Source of the DNA: JACCXG01 sp963717745
GTDB lineage: Bacteria > Acidobacteriota > Vicinamibacteria > Vicinamibacterales > 2-12-FULL-66-21
Reading direction: 5' to 3'
NCBI GenBank assembly: GCA_963717745.1
Contig: CAVQXJ010000020.1
Coordinates: 209,025-273,024 of the forward strand
DNA length: 64,000 bases
The position numbers and the translations under genes were made by a program. The notes below the pieces were generated by a model, which did not search any database, was not told where the DNA came from, and was given only the letters and a program-made list of their open reading frames with translations. Numbering within the stretch: the first letter of the stretch is position 1; the number at the start of each line of letters is the position of its first letter. Of this stretch, positions 7,231 to 16,587 are shown one piece after another.

Positions 7231-9492
7231 GTGCACTCAACCCTGCGCGCCGCATTCATCGCGGCGATCGTGCTGGTCATCACCCTCGGCGCCGTTCGGA
7301 CCGCCGAAAAGAACGGCAAATGGTGGCGCGACAATCTTGCCGGACCCGATAGTTCGAATTACCTGGATCTGGATCAGATCAAGAAGTCGAACGTGTCCGA
7401 GCTCGAAGTCGCGTGGACTTACCCGCATGCAGCCAGCGGATTCAATCCGATCGTGGTCGACGACGTGGTGTATGTCCTGGGCCGGAACGGCTCTCTCGTC
7501 GCGCTCGATGCCGCCACCGGCAAGGAGATCTGGATCCACGAGGGGCTGAACGGGATCACCAGCCGCGGCATCAACTACTGGCAGAGCGACGACGGCAGGG
7601 ATCGGCGGCTGCTGTTCTCGATCAACATCTTCCTCCAGGCGATCGATGCGCGCACCGGTCGCTCCATTCCGACCTTCGGCATCGATGGGACCGTCGATCT
7701 GCGCGCCGATCTCCTCCGCGGCGAGAAGATGGGCTGGAACAACAACAGCCCGGGCAAGGTCTGGAAGAACCTGCTGATCCTCGGGTCCACCACCGGTGAG
7801 GCCTTCATCTCCCCACCAGGAGATATCCGTGCCTACGACGTCGTCACCGGCCGGAGGATGTGGCAATTCCATACCATCCCGCGGCCTGGAGAGTTCGGCT
7901 ACGAGACGTGGCCGAAGGAGGCGTACAAGTACGTCGGCGGTGCGAACAACTGGGGCTCCTTCTCCGTTGATGACGAGCGCGGCATCGTCTACGTGCCCAC
8001 CGGATCGGCGACCTATGACTTCTATGGAGGCGATCGGCTCGGCGAAAACCTCTTCGCGAACTGCCTGATCGCGCTCGACGCGCGGACGGGAAAACGGCTC
8101 TGGCATTTCCAGAACGTCCATCATGACTTGTGGGATTACGACAACGTCTCGGCGCCGCAGTTGGTGACGGTCCGCCACAACGGACAGCGCGTCGACGCCG
8201 TCGCGCTGGCGGGCAAGACCGGTTTTCTCTATGTCTTCAACCGCGTCACGGGCGCGGCGCTCTGGCCGATTGAAGAACGGCCGGTGCCGAAGAGCGACGT
8301 CCCCGGCGAGCAGGCCTGGCCTACCCAGCCCTTCCCGACCCGGCCCGCCCCGTTCGCGCGGCTCACTTTCACGGTCGACGACGTCAACCCCTGGCTGGGT
8401 ACGCCCGAGCAATACGCCGCGATGAAAGAACGCGTGTCCAAGGCGCGCAACGAAGGCTTGTTCACGCCGCCCGCGCTCATCGACACCATTTCGATGCCCG
8501 GCAACCAGGGCGGATCGAATTGGGCGACGACTGCCGCGAATCCCGAGAAGGGGCTCGTGTTCGTCGTCAACGTCAATCAGGTGGCGATGCTCCGCCTCGA
8601 AGACGTCAAGACGCGGACCGTTCCAGAAGGTCGAGGCGGCAGTCCGCTGCAGGCCGGATTCGTCGCGTATCAGCAGCATTGCAGCAGTTGTCATGGCGCC
8701 AACCTGCAGGGCGGAATCGTTCCGGGCGCGGCGTCGCTCGTCGCGGTGACCGATCGAATGGGCGAGGACGCCATCAAGGCGATCGTCACCGGCGGTCGCG
8801 GCTTGATGCGGCCGGTGCCTGCCATCACCGACAGCGAAATGCCTGCGCTCATCGCGTATCTCGCCACCACGGGTGTGAATCGTCCCGGCGGCAGAGGGCG
8901 GGGCGGCGCGGCACCGGTGTTTCCTCCCGGCCCCGTCGTTGCGCGCGGCGGCGCTCCGCTGCCGGCGGCTCCGCCACGCAGTCTCGGGCCGTTCTATCCG
9001 GGTCTCGGCGGCAATGCCGGCAGCTTCGTGTATCCCGACGACGTGACCGGTCTGCCGGCGACGAGGTACATGAGCGACTACGGTGTGCTCGCCTCGTGGA
9101 CCAAGCCGCCATATACGACGATCACGGCCTACGATCTCAATACCGGCGAGATCCGGTGGCAGGTGCCCAACGGCGATCATCCACCGACGATCGCCGCCGG
9201 CGGGCCGTCGAACACCGGCGGGCTCGGCGCCCGCAGTGGTCTGGTCGTAACGAAGGGCGGGCTCGTGTTCCAGGCCGGCGGCGACGGCAAGTTCCGTGGC
9301 TACGACGAAGACACGGGAAAGGTGCTCTGGTTTGCGCCGTTCGTCGGCAATGCCGCGGGCGTGCCCGTGTCGTACGAATCAAAAGGCCGTCAGTACGTCG
9401 CCATGATCGCGAGCCATGGCGGCGGTGCAGCGCCCGGCACCGACGTGACCCCGGCGAGCGGCATGATCGCGTTCGCCCTGAAGTCGCGGTGA
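7231..9492 (+). CDS. PQQ-dependent dehydrogenase with inserted cytochrome c domain
   Basis: A quinoprotein beta-propeller dehydrogenase of the membrane-glucose/alcohol-dehydrogenase type, about 753 residues. Propeller blades carry the usual tryptophan-docking pattern (LVALDAATGKEIW; IALDARTGKRLWHFQ; VHHDLWDYDN, which typically helps form the PQQ site). A cytochrome c domain is inserted before the last blades: CSSCH at residues 484-488 with a Met further on (RGLMRPVP). Electrons would pass from PQQ to this haem. The N-terminus is a signal or anchor (LRAAFIAAIVLVITLGAV), so it acts in the periplasm. GTG 7231 is preferred because GGAG lies six bases before it; ATG 7219 in the same frame has no such site. 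The substrate is not predictable. Confidence 0.83.
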   Translation: MHSTLRAAFIAAIVLVITLGAVRTAEKNGKWWRDNLAGPDSSNYLDLDQIKKSNVSELEVAWTYPHAASGFNPIVVDDVVYVLGRNGSLVALDAATGKEIWIHEGLNGITSRGINYWQSDDGRDRRLLFSINIFLQAIDARTGRSIPTFGIDGTVDLRADLLRGEKMGWNNNSPGKVWKNLLILGSTTGEAFISPPGDIRAYDVVTGRRMWQFHTIPRPGEFGYETWPKEAYKYVGGANNWGSFSVDDERGIVYVPTGSATYDFYGGDRLGENLFANCLIALDARTGKRLWHFQNVHHDLWDYDNVSAPQLVTVRHNGQRVDAVALAGKTGFLYVFNRVTGAALWPIEERPVPKSDVPGEQAWPTQPFPTRPAPFARLTFTVDDVNPWLGTPEQYAAMKERVSKARNEGLFTPPALIDTISMPGNQGGSNWATTAANPEKGLVFVVNVNQVAMLRLEDVKTRTVPEGRGGSPLQAGFVAYQQHCSSCHGANLQGGIVPGAASLVAVTDRMGEDAIKAIVTGGRGLMRPVPAITDSEMPALIAYLATTGVNRPGGRGRGGAAPVFPPGPVVARGGAPLPAAPPRSLGPFYPGLGGNAGSFVYPDDVTGLPATRYMSDYGVLASWTKPPYTTITAYDLNTGEIRWQVPNGDHPPTIAAGGPSNTGGLGARSGLVVTKGGLVFQAGGDGKFRGYDEDTGKVLWFAPFVGNAAGVPVSYESKGRQYVAMIASHGGGAAPGTDVTPASGMIAFALKSR

Positions 9493-9558
9493 GGGCTGCA
9501 TGCCGATCGCGTGCGGTTCGGTAGCACAGCGCCGCACGGGTCAGGCGCTGACGCGCGC

Positions 9559-9945
9559 TCACGGCTTTCGGCAGACCACGACCGAGGACACCCGGCCGAA
9601 ATTCACCGGCTCGATCGACTGCAGCGTCAGGCCGGCGTCGCGCACGAAGGCGCTGAGGTCGAGCCCCCAGTTCACGCCGGTCATCGCCGTCGCCAGACGG
9701 CCGATGATCCGGCCGGTCGCGGCGTTGACGCCCTCGACCCCTTCGAAATGATTGAGGAGGACGAGCCGGCCTCCCGGACGGCAGACCCGGAGCATCTCGC
9801 GTCCCACCGGGACCGGGTCAGGAACCACATTGACGACGTAGGGGGCGTACACCGCGTCGAACTGTTCATCGGGAAACGCCATAGGCACGCTCGATGCGCG
9901 TCCGACATAGTTATCCAGAACGTCCGAGTCGGCGTGAATGCGGAG
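9559..9945 (-). pseudogene. Relic of a class I SAM-dependent methyltransferase (C-terminal half)
   Basis: About 128 codons resemble the second half of a class I methyltransferase: an aspartate strand (LRIHADSDV), then MAFPDEQFDAVYAPYVVNVVPDP, then a CRPGGRLVLLNHFE strand, then a C-terminal block ending SSVVVCRKP. The N-terminal Rossmann motif (GxGxG) is absent. Upstream in the same frame the sequence is only a shadow of the APS kinase gene. It is therefore 5'-truncated and probably non-functional. Confidence 0.6.
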
Positions 9946-10028
9946 CTGACCCTCGACAGCGCGTTCAGGTGAGCGAGAGTCCGGGTCGCGATGTCGTCGT
10001 CGGGCGGGGGAATCCGCCTTGCGACTCC

Positions 10029-10657
10029 TTACGGTCTTAGCCGCTGCGCATCGTTGAACGCCCGTGGGGCGTGCTTGGCCGCAACGGCCTCGAGAGCCCT
10101 GCCAAGCCCGGGCGAGGGTCCGAACCTGGCGACCACGGCGTCGGCCGCCTCGGCCACCGGATCCCGGTCGTATCGAGCCGCAGTTCCGGGTTGACGGGCG
10201 ATTCATAGGGATCCTCGAGACCGGTGAAGCTGGAGAGTTCGCCGGCTCTTGCTCGCCGATACAAGCCCTTGACGTCGCGCCGCTCGCATTCGGTCAGCGG
10301 CGTGGCGACGTGCACCTCGATGAACCGGCGGCACAGTTGCCTGACCTGCTGTCGCGCCGCCGCATACGGTGAAATCAAAGCACAGACCACGAAGACGCCG
10401 TGGTGCTCGAGGCGGCTGGCGACAAAGCCGACGCGTCTGATATGAGCGTCGCGATCGGCCCGGCTGAACCCGGTATTCGGGAACAGCGAGCGGATCTCGT
10501 CTCCGTCGAGGTATTCGACGCGGGCCCCCATCATTCGGAGCCGCCGGCAGACTTCGAGAGCAATGGTCGATTTCCCCGCGCCCGAGAGCCCCGTCAACCA
10601 CACCACCGCCGGCTCCGGCAGCCTCGTGACGTGACTCACGGCGTCACCGTCAGGCAT
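10029..10657 (-). CDS. cysC: Adenylylsulfate kinase (APS kinase), frameshifted near the C-terminus
   Basis: ATP + adenylylsulfate gives PAPS, the sulfate donor for sulfotransferases. The P-loop GLSGAGKST is at residues 23-31, followed by YLDGDEIR, FSRADRDAHIRRVGFVASRL, the ISPYAAAR block and GLEDPYESPVNPELRLD. Near 10165-10172 the frame breaks after RLDT, and the expected ending DRDPVAEAADAVVARFG continues in another frame to a stop at 10029. Restoring one base gives about 209 residues, a normal length; the uncorrected frame runs to 10037 with an unrelated tail. The gene starts inside the end of the upstream sulfotransferase gene (22-bp overlap), so the two are co-transcribed. Confidence 0.82.
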
Positions 10658-11694
10658 GACGGGTCTGCCGCGGCGCTTGCCCGCGTTGGGATGCCCGCGA
10701 CCGGAGCCTCGTCTGCGCGTGGCGGCGTCGCCCATGCGTCCGCGCTGGTCATGAACCGTCCCAGGGGAGAGCGGACCTTCAACCAGTGCTTTCCAGAAAA
10801 GTACGTGAGATAGACCCAACGTTTGATGCGCGCAGATGCGCGTGTCGATCTGGTGGATCCGGCATCCGACAGCGGGTAGCCCAGCTCCCGGAGATATGGG
10901 CCGACCAGGTCTTCGCATCGCCGGACACGCTCGGCGGAGTCGGGGTCTTTCCACCGGTTGACCGGGGCGAATTCCGGACGTCCCCGCTCGGAACGGAACG
11001 AGGTGTTCGGGATGACCAGAGAATGGACCGGATGCTGGAGAATCCAGTCGTAGTCCAGATCGTGGTCAATGAAGGCCCCAAGCGCTTTCAGTTCACCGCG
11101 CGGGTCGGCGACGAGCTTCTCGAACCGGACCTCACGATAGGCTGCTGGATGGGCGGCGCCATACGATCGCCCGGCGCGCACCATCCATTCCCAATAAACT
11201 GCCGCCGCCGAGACGTCACTCTTGTCATCGAAGGGAAGCGCCGGGGCCCAGCCTTGTTGCGCGGTCGAGATCGCGCAATCGCGGCCATCTCTGATGACGT
11301 GGACGAACAATGCCTCCGGGACGGCGCGAGCGATGTCCGCCATGTGCAGCACGTGGTGCGGCGTGGCCTCCACCCATCGCTCCATGCCCTGCGAGGTGGT
11401 GATCTCGTCCAGTAACCGGGGCTGGACCTCGTTGACGGTTGAGCACTGGGCCACCACGCGGGCGATCAGCGGCACGACGTCGAGGCCCCGCACACGTCCC
11501 AGGTGACCCGCCAGCAGCTCCCTTCGGAATCGCTCCTTCGCCGCCGCACGATGCAGCTTCGCGTATCGTTTCGCCACGACGTAGAAGAAGGTCTCCTTGC
11601 GATAGGCGGCAAATCCGCCAGCGGCAATCAGCATGGAATAGAGCAGTGTGGTGCCGGATCGTGGACATCCCACGACAAAGACCGGTCGCTTCAT
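10636..11694 (-). CDS. PAPS-dependent sulfotransferase
   Basis: A 352-residue sulfotransferase of the Sulfotransfer_3/1 type. The 5'-phosphosulfate-binding loop VVGCPRSGTTLLYSML is at residues 7-22, and the 3'-phosphate motif is seen in FVHVIRDGRDCAIS. It also has a conserved YREVRFEKLVADPRGELKALGAFI block. It transfers sulfate from PAPS to an unknown acceptor such as a carbohydrate or lipid. ATG 11694 has GAGAGGT about six bases upstream and starts directly at the motif, so it is preferred to the earlier in-frame start. The overlapping downstream APS kinase would supply its PAPS. The last 40 residues are low in complexity and may be poorly conserved. Confidence 0.88.
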   Translation of the reverse strand: MKRPVFVVGCPRSGTTLLYSMLIAAGGFAAYRKETFFYVVAKRYAKLHRAAAKERFRRELLAGHLGRVRGLDVVPLIARVVAQCSTVNEVQPRLLDEITTSQGMERWVEATPHHVLHMADIARAVPEALFVHVIRDGRDCAISTAQQGWAPALPFDDKSDVSAAAVYWEWMVRAGRSYGAAHPAAYREVRFEKLVADPRGELKALGAFIDHDLDYDWILQHPVHSLVIPNTSFRSERGRPEFAPVNRWKDPDSAERVRRCEDLVGPYLRELGYPLSDAGSTRSTRASARIKRWVYLTYFSGKHWLKVRSPLGRFMTSADAWATPPRADEAPVAGIPTRASAAADPSCLTVTP

Positions 11695-12049
11695 GTCGAT
11701 ACCTCTCAAACGTGCGGGCGCCACCAAGGCGTGCAAGTCAGCGCCCTGATCGGGACGTCATGGGGTCACGTTTGTGCAAACTCCTCGGCGAGCGCCGAGC
11801 GCGCAATGAGCCCAGCAAGCGGCGGACTCACGCGGCTGTTTCGACCGGGTTACACCGCGGATACTGCGAGATCACTTCGGAGAGTGCGCCGGCCAGCGCA
11901 GCTTGCCCACTGTCGGAAACAAATGACCGACAGGTGGTATCTGTTGGACCCGCATCTGCCCCGGCGTGGCGATCGCCACGCCGATCACCGTCGCCGTGCT
12001 TGATACCGGTTGGCTTGAATCGTCACATGCTTGTTGCATCCTGGTCGCG
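11695..12049. other. Intergenic stretch, nothing recognised
   Basis: About 355 bp upstream of the sulfotransferase gene. Open frames cross it but none shows recognisable protein sequence. It presumably contains the sulfotransferase promoter; no clear boxes were found. Confidence 0.35.
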
Positions 12050-12284
12050 ATGCATTTACGTCCCGGTGTCGCCATCGTGCCGCCCATTGACCGACGGCTC
12101 TCGCTCTGGCTCGGCTCGCTCGCGGCGCTCGCCGCGTTCAACGTCGGGCTGTGGATCTGGATGGCGCGTTCCGGCTCGCTGCGGACACCGTACGCGGAGA
12201 CCCAGCTTCTACTGTCCGGCGTTTACGTTGGAGTGTGCGGCTTCCGCTCGCTTTCTCCCCGCGTTGATCTCGAACGCGTGTGCG
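12050..12284 (+). pseudogene. N-terminal fragment of a hypothetical integral membrane protein
   Basis: From ATG 12050 a frame reads a hydrophobic helix (LWLGSLAALAAFNVGLWIW), then RTPYAETQLLLSGVYVGVCGFRS, a pattern of small acidobacterial membrane proteins. Sense stops at about LSPRVDLERVC, where the sequence joins phosphatase-like sequence in another frame. It looks like the left part of a gene cut by a deletion or recombination. Confidence 0.45.
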
Positions 12285-13205
12285 CTCCAGGGCTTGACGT
12301 TTGCCGATCCCGGGAACGGCTCCGTAGTGGTCTGGAGCCGCAGCGATCGACCGGCGCGGATGCTGATCGAATGGTCGTACGACGAGCGGTTCAGGAACGT
12401 CCGTCGCCTGACCGGACCGCATGCATTGGAGACGACCGACTTCACGGCGCGGCAGGCGATTTCCGGCCTCGACGCGGGCAGCGAGGTGTTCGTGCGAGTC
12501 CTGTTCGAGAGCTTGAAGAACGATCGCACCCTGAGCGAGGCCGTGACCGGCCGGTTCGTCATGCTTGCTGATTCGATCCGCGATCGAGACGGCGATGACG
12601 GCGGTGTCGGGCGTCATCAGAGCGACCTCCGCTTCGTGTGGGTCGGTGACACGGCGGGCCAGGGCTGGGGGATCAACCCGTCGTTCGGCGGCATGAAGAT
12701 CTACGAGGCGATGCGCCAGCGCAGCCCCCATTTCTTCATTCACAGTGGTGACACCATCTACGCCGACGGCCCGATCGCGGAGACCGCGACCTCCGAGAAC
12801 GGTCACGTGGACCAACCTGGTCACGCCAGAGGTGAGCAAGGTCGCCGAGACGCTGGACGAATTCCGCGGCCGGTACCGCTACAACCTGCTCGACGAGAAC
12901 GTGCGGCGCTTCAACGCCGAAGTGCCGCAGATCTGGCAATGGGACGATCACGAGATCACCAACAACTGGTCCGACTCGAAGGACCTCTCGGCGGACCCGC
13001 GCTACGCGGAGAAGAACGTTCCGCTGCTGGTCGGCCGGGGCACCCGCGCCTTTCTCGAATACGCGGCCATCCGGCCGTTCCGGGTGCGCGAATCGGAGCG
13101 CGTCTACCGGCGATTCAGCTACGGTCCGCTGCTCGAGCTCTTCGTCCTCGACATGCGCTCGTATCGCGGGCCCAATACCGCGAACCTCCAACCCACCTCG
13201 GGTCT
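12285..13205 (+). pseudogene. PhoD-like alkaline phosphatase, frameshifted and 3'-truncated
   Basis: The protein similarity is to PhoD-type metallophosphatases. There is an N-terminal strand domain (GNGSVVVWSRSDRPARMLIEW; FVRVLFES), then the catalytic opening LRFVWVGDTAGQG and HFFIHSGDTIYADGP. Near 12805 the frame shifts and continues with TNLVTPEVSKVAETLDEFRGRYRY, then IWQWDDHEITNNW and FVLDMRSYRGPN. Active PhoD proteins go on for roughly 200 more residues; here the similarity stops near 13200 and the frame ends at 13251. Start and end are both lost, so this is a remnant. Confidence 0.72.
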
Positions 13206-13303
13206 AGGAGCTCGTTTACAGAAAGGCGGGGCAACCTCCACAAGGCCTTAGTCCGACGCGTCACGTCGGCCTGATATCGTCGAGTCCTTGCACAGGAGGA
13301 ATC

Positions 13304-13674
13304 ATGACGAATGATTCAGGCGAATTGCTGACGCAACCGGGTCCGTGGTCGGCTCTTCATGGGCCTTCACTGCGAATATCGCGCTGACGGCGCTGTGGTT
13401 CCTGCTCGGTCCTGTGTTTCAGTTCTCCGATACGTGGCAGTTGACGATGAACACCGCCGCGTCACAGGTGACGTTTCTCATTGCGTTCCTGCTGCAGAAC
13501 ACTCAGAACCGTGACACGCGAGCGCTGCAATTGAAGCTCGACGAGCTCCTCAGAAGCACTGTCGGTGCACGGTCACAGCTCATTCAACTCGAAGAGCTCG
13601 ACGACGACCGACTCGATGCTCTGAAGCGTGAGTTCGAGCGGCTGAACGAGCGTCGCAGTGAGCGGCCTTCCTAG
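13304..13674 (+). CDS. Low-affinity iron permease family protein, frameshifted near the start
   Basis: The ATG at 13304 has a near-perfect AGGAGG five bases upstream but its frame stops after 27 codons. The family sequence runs in the next frame (13345-13674): SSWAFTANIALTALWFLLGPVF as the first helix, FSDTWQLTMNTAASQVTFLIAFLLQNTQNRD as the second helix with the diagnostic end, and then LQLKLDELLR. This matches the short bacterial members of the low-affinity iron permease family (two spans, about 120 residues). A one-base indel between about 13320 and 13345 would join the two. Transport of iron by bacterial members is not proven. Confidence 0.7.
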
Positions 13675-14043
13675 TCCCCTGGAAGCGTGATGACTTGCCT
13701 GAGTCCCGGAGCGCGGCGCCCGGCTGGCAAGGCGCGAAGAGCGAGCTTATTGGGCATAAGTCAGCGATGAGCAACGCCGCCAACCGGGATGCCCCGCCCG
13801 GGAATTGGGTGAGTCATCACGTTTCCAGGGGACCAGCGAGTCGGGATGAAGACGACGGCTTTTGCGAGCCGCAAGGCCTGACAGGCGAGCATGAGGATCT
13901 GCGCGAAGTGGTTGACGAACGAAAACCTTCCCGCTGCGCACCGTCTCGGGGGGCATGGAGGCGGGGTATCATCGGCCGTTCGGTGATGCCTCACACGTCC
14001 TCACTCTGCTCGGCGAAGGTCGTGATTTGCGAAGGGAGCGGAC
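13675..14043. other. Intergenic stretch, nothing recognised
   Basis: About 370 bp with no recognisable coding sequence on either strand. It presumably carries the promoter of the DUF1080 gene, whose own ribosome-binding site is GGGAG just before 14044. Confidence 0.35.
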
Positions 14044-14637
14044 ATGGTACGGAAAGTGGCGTGCATGCTGGTGCTCTGCCTCACGGGATTCCTGAGCATC
14101 CAGTTGTCGTCCAAGGCAGCGGGGCAGGCGGGCGGCGCCTGGACGGTGCTGTTGGATGGGAAGACTCTCAAAGGATGGAACGTGGTCGGCGACGCCAACT
14201 GGACGGTGGCTGACGGTGCGGTGCAGGCGGACAAAGGCACCGGCTTCCTCGTGACGCCGGCCGCGTATCGTGACTTTCAGATCACACTGGAATTCTGGGT
14301 GACAGACGATGCGAATAGCGGTGTCTTCCTGCGCTGTTCCAACCCGAAGATGATCGATCAGACGAATGCCTACGAGGTGAACATCTTCGACAAGCGGCCG
14401 GATCAGAGCTACCGGACCGGGGGCATCGTCGACGTCGCGAAACCCACCAGCATCATCCTGACGGGCGGGAAGTGGAACACCTACGACATCACGGCCAAGG
14501 GCTCGCAGTTGACGGTGGTCCTCAACGCCGCAAAGGTCGTGGACGTGAAAGACACCAAACACGTTGATGGACCGATCGCTCTTCAGTACGGTGCCGGCAC
14601 CGTGAAGTTCCGGAACGTGCGAATCAGACAGCTATAG
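14044..14637 (+). CDS. Secreted DUF1080 protein (3-keto-disaccharide hydrolase domain)
   Basis: A 197-residue exported protein. Residues 1-28 are a signal peptide (VACMLVLCLTGFLSIQL). A single DUF1080 concanavalin-like beta-sandwich follows. It shows the opening WTVLLDGKTLKGWNVVGDANWTV, then FQITLEFWVTDDANSGVFLRC, then the usual YEVNIFD and GKWNTYDITAKG blocks, ending VKFRNVRIRQL. Some members of this family hydrolyse 3-keto-glycosides; others may only bind sugars. The CocE/NonD-hydrolase gene follows 59 bp downstream on the same strand and may be co-transcribed. Confidence 0.88.
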   Translation: MVRKVACMLVLCLTGFLSIQLSSKAAGQAGGAWTVLLDGKTLKGWNVVGDANWTVADGAVQADKGTGFLVTPAAYRDFQITLEFWVTDDANSGVFLRCSNPKMIDQTNAYEVNIFDKRPDQSYRTGGIVDVAKPTSIILTGGKWNTYDITAKGSQLTVVLNAAKVVDVKDTKHVDGPIALQYGAGTVKFRNVRIRQL

Positions 14638-14696
14638 TGATCCTGCGACCGGCGGCGTCCGTCGCTGCCGCTGGTGTCCGGACCCGAGGAGTTCTC

Positions 14697-16529
14697 ATGA
14701 CATGGTGTCGACGGGCGGCCCTGCTGCTGCTTCCGCTACTGGTCCTCGTCTCCATCCCCGAGCGACCCGCGTCGGCTGTCCAGACCACGGCAGCCGTGAG
14801 GTTCCCGCCGCCCGACGTGGCGGAACGCAACGACATCCTGCTCGACAACCGGGTGCCGATCCGGATGCGCGACGGGGTCTCGCTGTATGCGGATGTGTTT
14901 CGGCCGGTCGGAAACGAGCGGTATCCCGTCATCGTCTCGAGAACGCCGTATAGCACCGAGCGGTTTCCGTCGGCGTATGAAGCCGGTGTCTACTTCTCGC
15001 GCCGCGGCTACGTGTACGTGTTCCAGGACGTCAGGGGGCGCCACGAATCGGACGGCCGGTGGGAACCGTTCTTCGACGATGAGCGCGATGGCTATGACAC
15101 CGTCGAGTGGGCGGCCAAGCAGCCGTGGTCGAACGGCAAGGTGGGAATGCAGGGGGGCTCGTACCTCGGACAGAATCAGTGGCGTGCGGCCCAGGCAGCG
15201 CCGCCGAGCCTGGTCACCATCTTCCCCAGCGTCGCGTCGACCAGCATCTATCACGACTGGATTACGCTGAACGGCGCATGGCGGCTGTCGTTCAACTTCG
15301 GCTGGGGCCCGGTGCGCCAGGAGTCGCGCATCATGCAGAACCCGGGCGCGCACACCGTCGACGGTCTGCACGCGATCCACTACGACGAGGTGCAGCGGCA
15401 CCTGCCGCTGAACACGATGCAGCAGCTGGTCGGGCGCCGCGCGAAGTTCTACGACGACTGGCTGGCGAACCCGGACGACAACGCGTACTGGAAGCCGCTG
15501 AACGTGGAGGCAATGTTCGCGAAGGTCGCGGTGCCCGTGCATACCTTTGGCGGCTGGTTCGACATCTTCAGCCAGGGCACGCTGCGCGGTTACGTCGGGA
15601 TGAGCCAGAAAGGCTCCACCGAGCGGATTCGGCGGGGCAGCAACCTGGTGATCGGGGCATGGGGGCACGGTTCGACGCAGAAGACCGGCGACATCGATTT
15701 CGGCCCGACCGCACACGTCAACGAGCAGGCACTCCAGCTTCGCTGGTACGACTACTGGCTCAAGGGCATCGAGAACGGACTCGCGGCCGAGCCGCCCGTC
15801 AAGCTCTTTGTCATGGGACGGAACGAGTGGGTGTTGGAGAACGAGTACCCGCTGGCGCGGGCGGAATCCCGGCCGTTCTATTTCGCGAGCGGTGGCAAGG
15901 CGAACAGCGACCGGGGTGACGGTCGCCTGACGTGGCAGAAGCCGGCCGGCTCTTCCCCGACGGACCGGTTCCGCTACGATCCGAACGATCCTGTTCCATC
16001 ACTGGGCGGCAACAACTGCTGCGGCACGCCGACGCCGGCCGGTCCGCGCGACCAGCGCCCGATCGAGCGGCGCCAGGACGTCCTCATCTACACGTCGGAG
16101 CCATTGCCGCAGGAGATCGAAGTCACCGGGCCGGTCAAAGTCGTGCTCCACGCGTCTTCGGACGCCCCCGACACCGACTTCGTGGCCAAGCTCGTGGACG
16201 TCCATCCCGACGGGACCAGCTACAACATGGCCGAAGGCATCGTGCGCGCGCGCTATCGGGAGAGCCTCGCCGCGCCGACGCCGCTCACGCCGGGCAAGGT
16301 CTATCGATTCGAGATCGACATGGTGGGGACGTCGGTGGCGTTCCTGAGGGGGCACCGCATCCGCGTCCACGTCACGAGCAGCCATTTCCCTCAGTTCGAT
16401 CGCAACCCCAACACCGGGGCGAGGTTCGGAGCCACGAGAGACGTGCGCGTCGCCGAGCAGACCATCGTCCACGACGCCGACCATCCATCGCACATCCTCC
16501 TGCCGGTGATTCCCGCCAGGACAAAGTAG
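14697..16529 (+). CDS. CocE/NonD family hydrolase (X-Pro dipeptidyl-peptidase fold)
   Basis: A 610-residue exported serine hydrolase of the cocaine-esterase / X-Pro aminopeptidase S15 type. It has a signal peptide (ALLLLPLLVLVSIPERPASA). The alpha/beta-hydrolase domain begins with IRMRDGVSLYADVFRP, and YVYVFQDVRGRHESDG is typical. The catalytic candidates are S155 in GGSYLG, D289 in GGWFDIF and H324 in GAWGHGS. A C-terminal jelly-roll domain follows (EVTGPVKVVLHASSDAPDTDF; RVHVTSSHFPQFDRNPNTG). ATG 14697 is chosen for its GAGGAG site; the in-frame upstream start lacks one. The substrate may be an ester, an acylated peptide or a beta-lactam-like amide. Confidence 0.92.
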   Translation: MTWCRRAALLLLPLLVLVSIPERPASAVQTTAAVRFPPPDVAERNDILLDNRVPIRMRDGVSLYADVFRPVGNERYPVIVSRTPYSTERFPSAYEAGVYFSRRGYVYVFQDVRGRHESDGRWEPFFDDERDGYDTVEWAAKQPWSNGKVGMQGGSYLGQNQWRAAQAAPPSLVTIFPSVASTSIYHDWITLNGAWRLSFNFGWGPVRQESRIMQNPGAHTVDGLHAIHYDEVQRHLPLNTMQQLVGRRAKFYDDWLANPDDNAYWKPLNVEAMFAKVAVPVHTFGGWFDIFSQGTLRGYVGMSQKGSTERIRRGSNLVIGAWGHGSTQKTGDIDFGPTAHVNEQALQLRWYDYWLKGIENGLAAEPPVKLFVMGRNEWVLENEYPLARAESRPFYFASGGKANSDRGDGRLTWQKPAGSSPTDRFRYDPNDPVPSLGGNNCCGTPTPAGPRDQRPIERRQDVLIYTSEPLPQEIEVTGPVKVVLHASSDAPDTDFVAKLVDVHPDGTSYNMAEGIVRARYRESLAAPTPLTPGKVYRFEIDMVGTSVAFLRGHRIRVHVTSSHFPQFDRNPNTGARFGATRDVRVAEQTIVHDADHPSHILLPVIPARTK

Positions 16530-16587
16530 CGGCGACCGCCGCTCGGAAGGACCGAAGCCGCCTATGATGTCAGCGCAGGAGGCCGTC

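Noticed and set aside
7237..9180. A 647-codon minus-strand frame opposite the PQQ dehydrogenase
   Set aside because: It is Arg/Asp/His-rich with no family pattern, and it mirrors the codons of the real gene. High GC makes such antisense frames long.
10029..11694. APS kinase and sulfotransferase as part of a DNA phosphorothioation or BREX-type defence locus
   Set aside because: No Dnd, Pgl or Brx genes nearby, and the sulfotransferase has the ordinary PAPS-binding motifs.
11439..12284. Long plus-strand frame leading into PhoD, which would make a 611-residue protein
   Set aside because: The first 280 codons are the antisense of the sulfotransferase gene followed by low-sense sequence; only the PhoD part shows homology.
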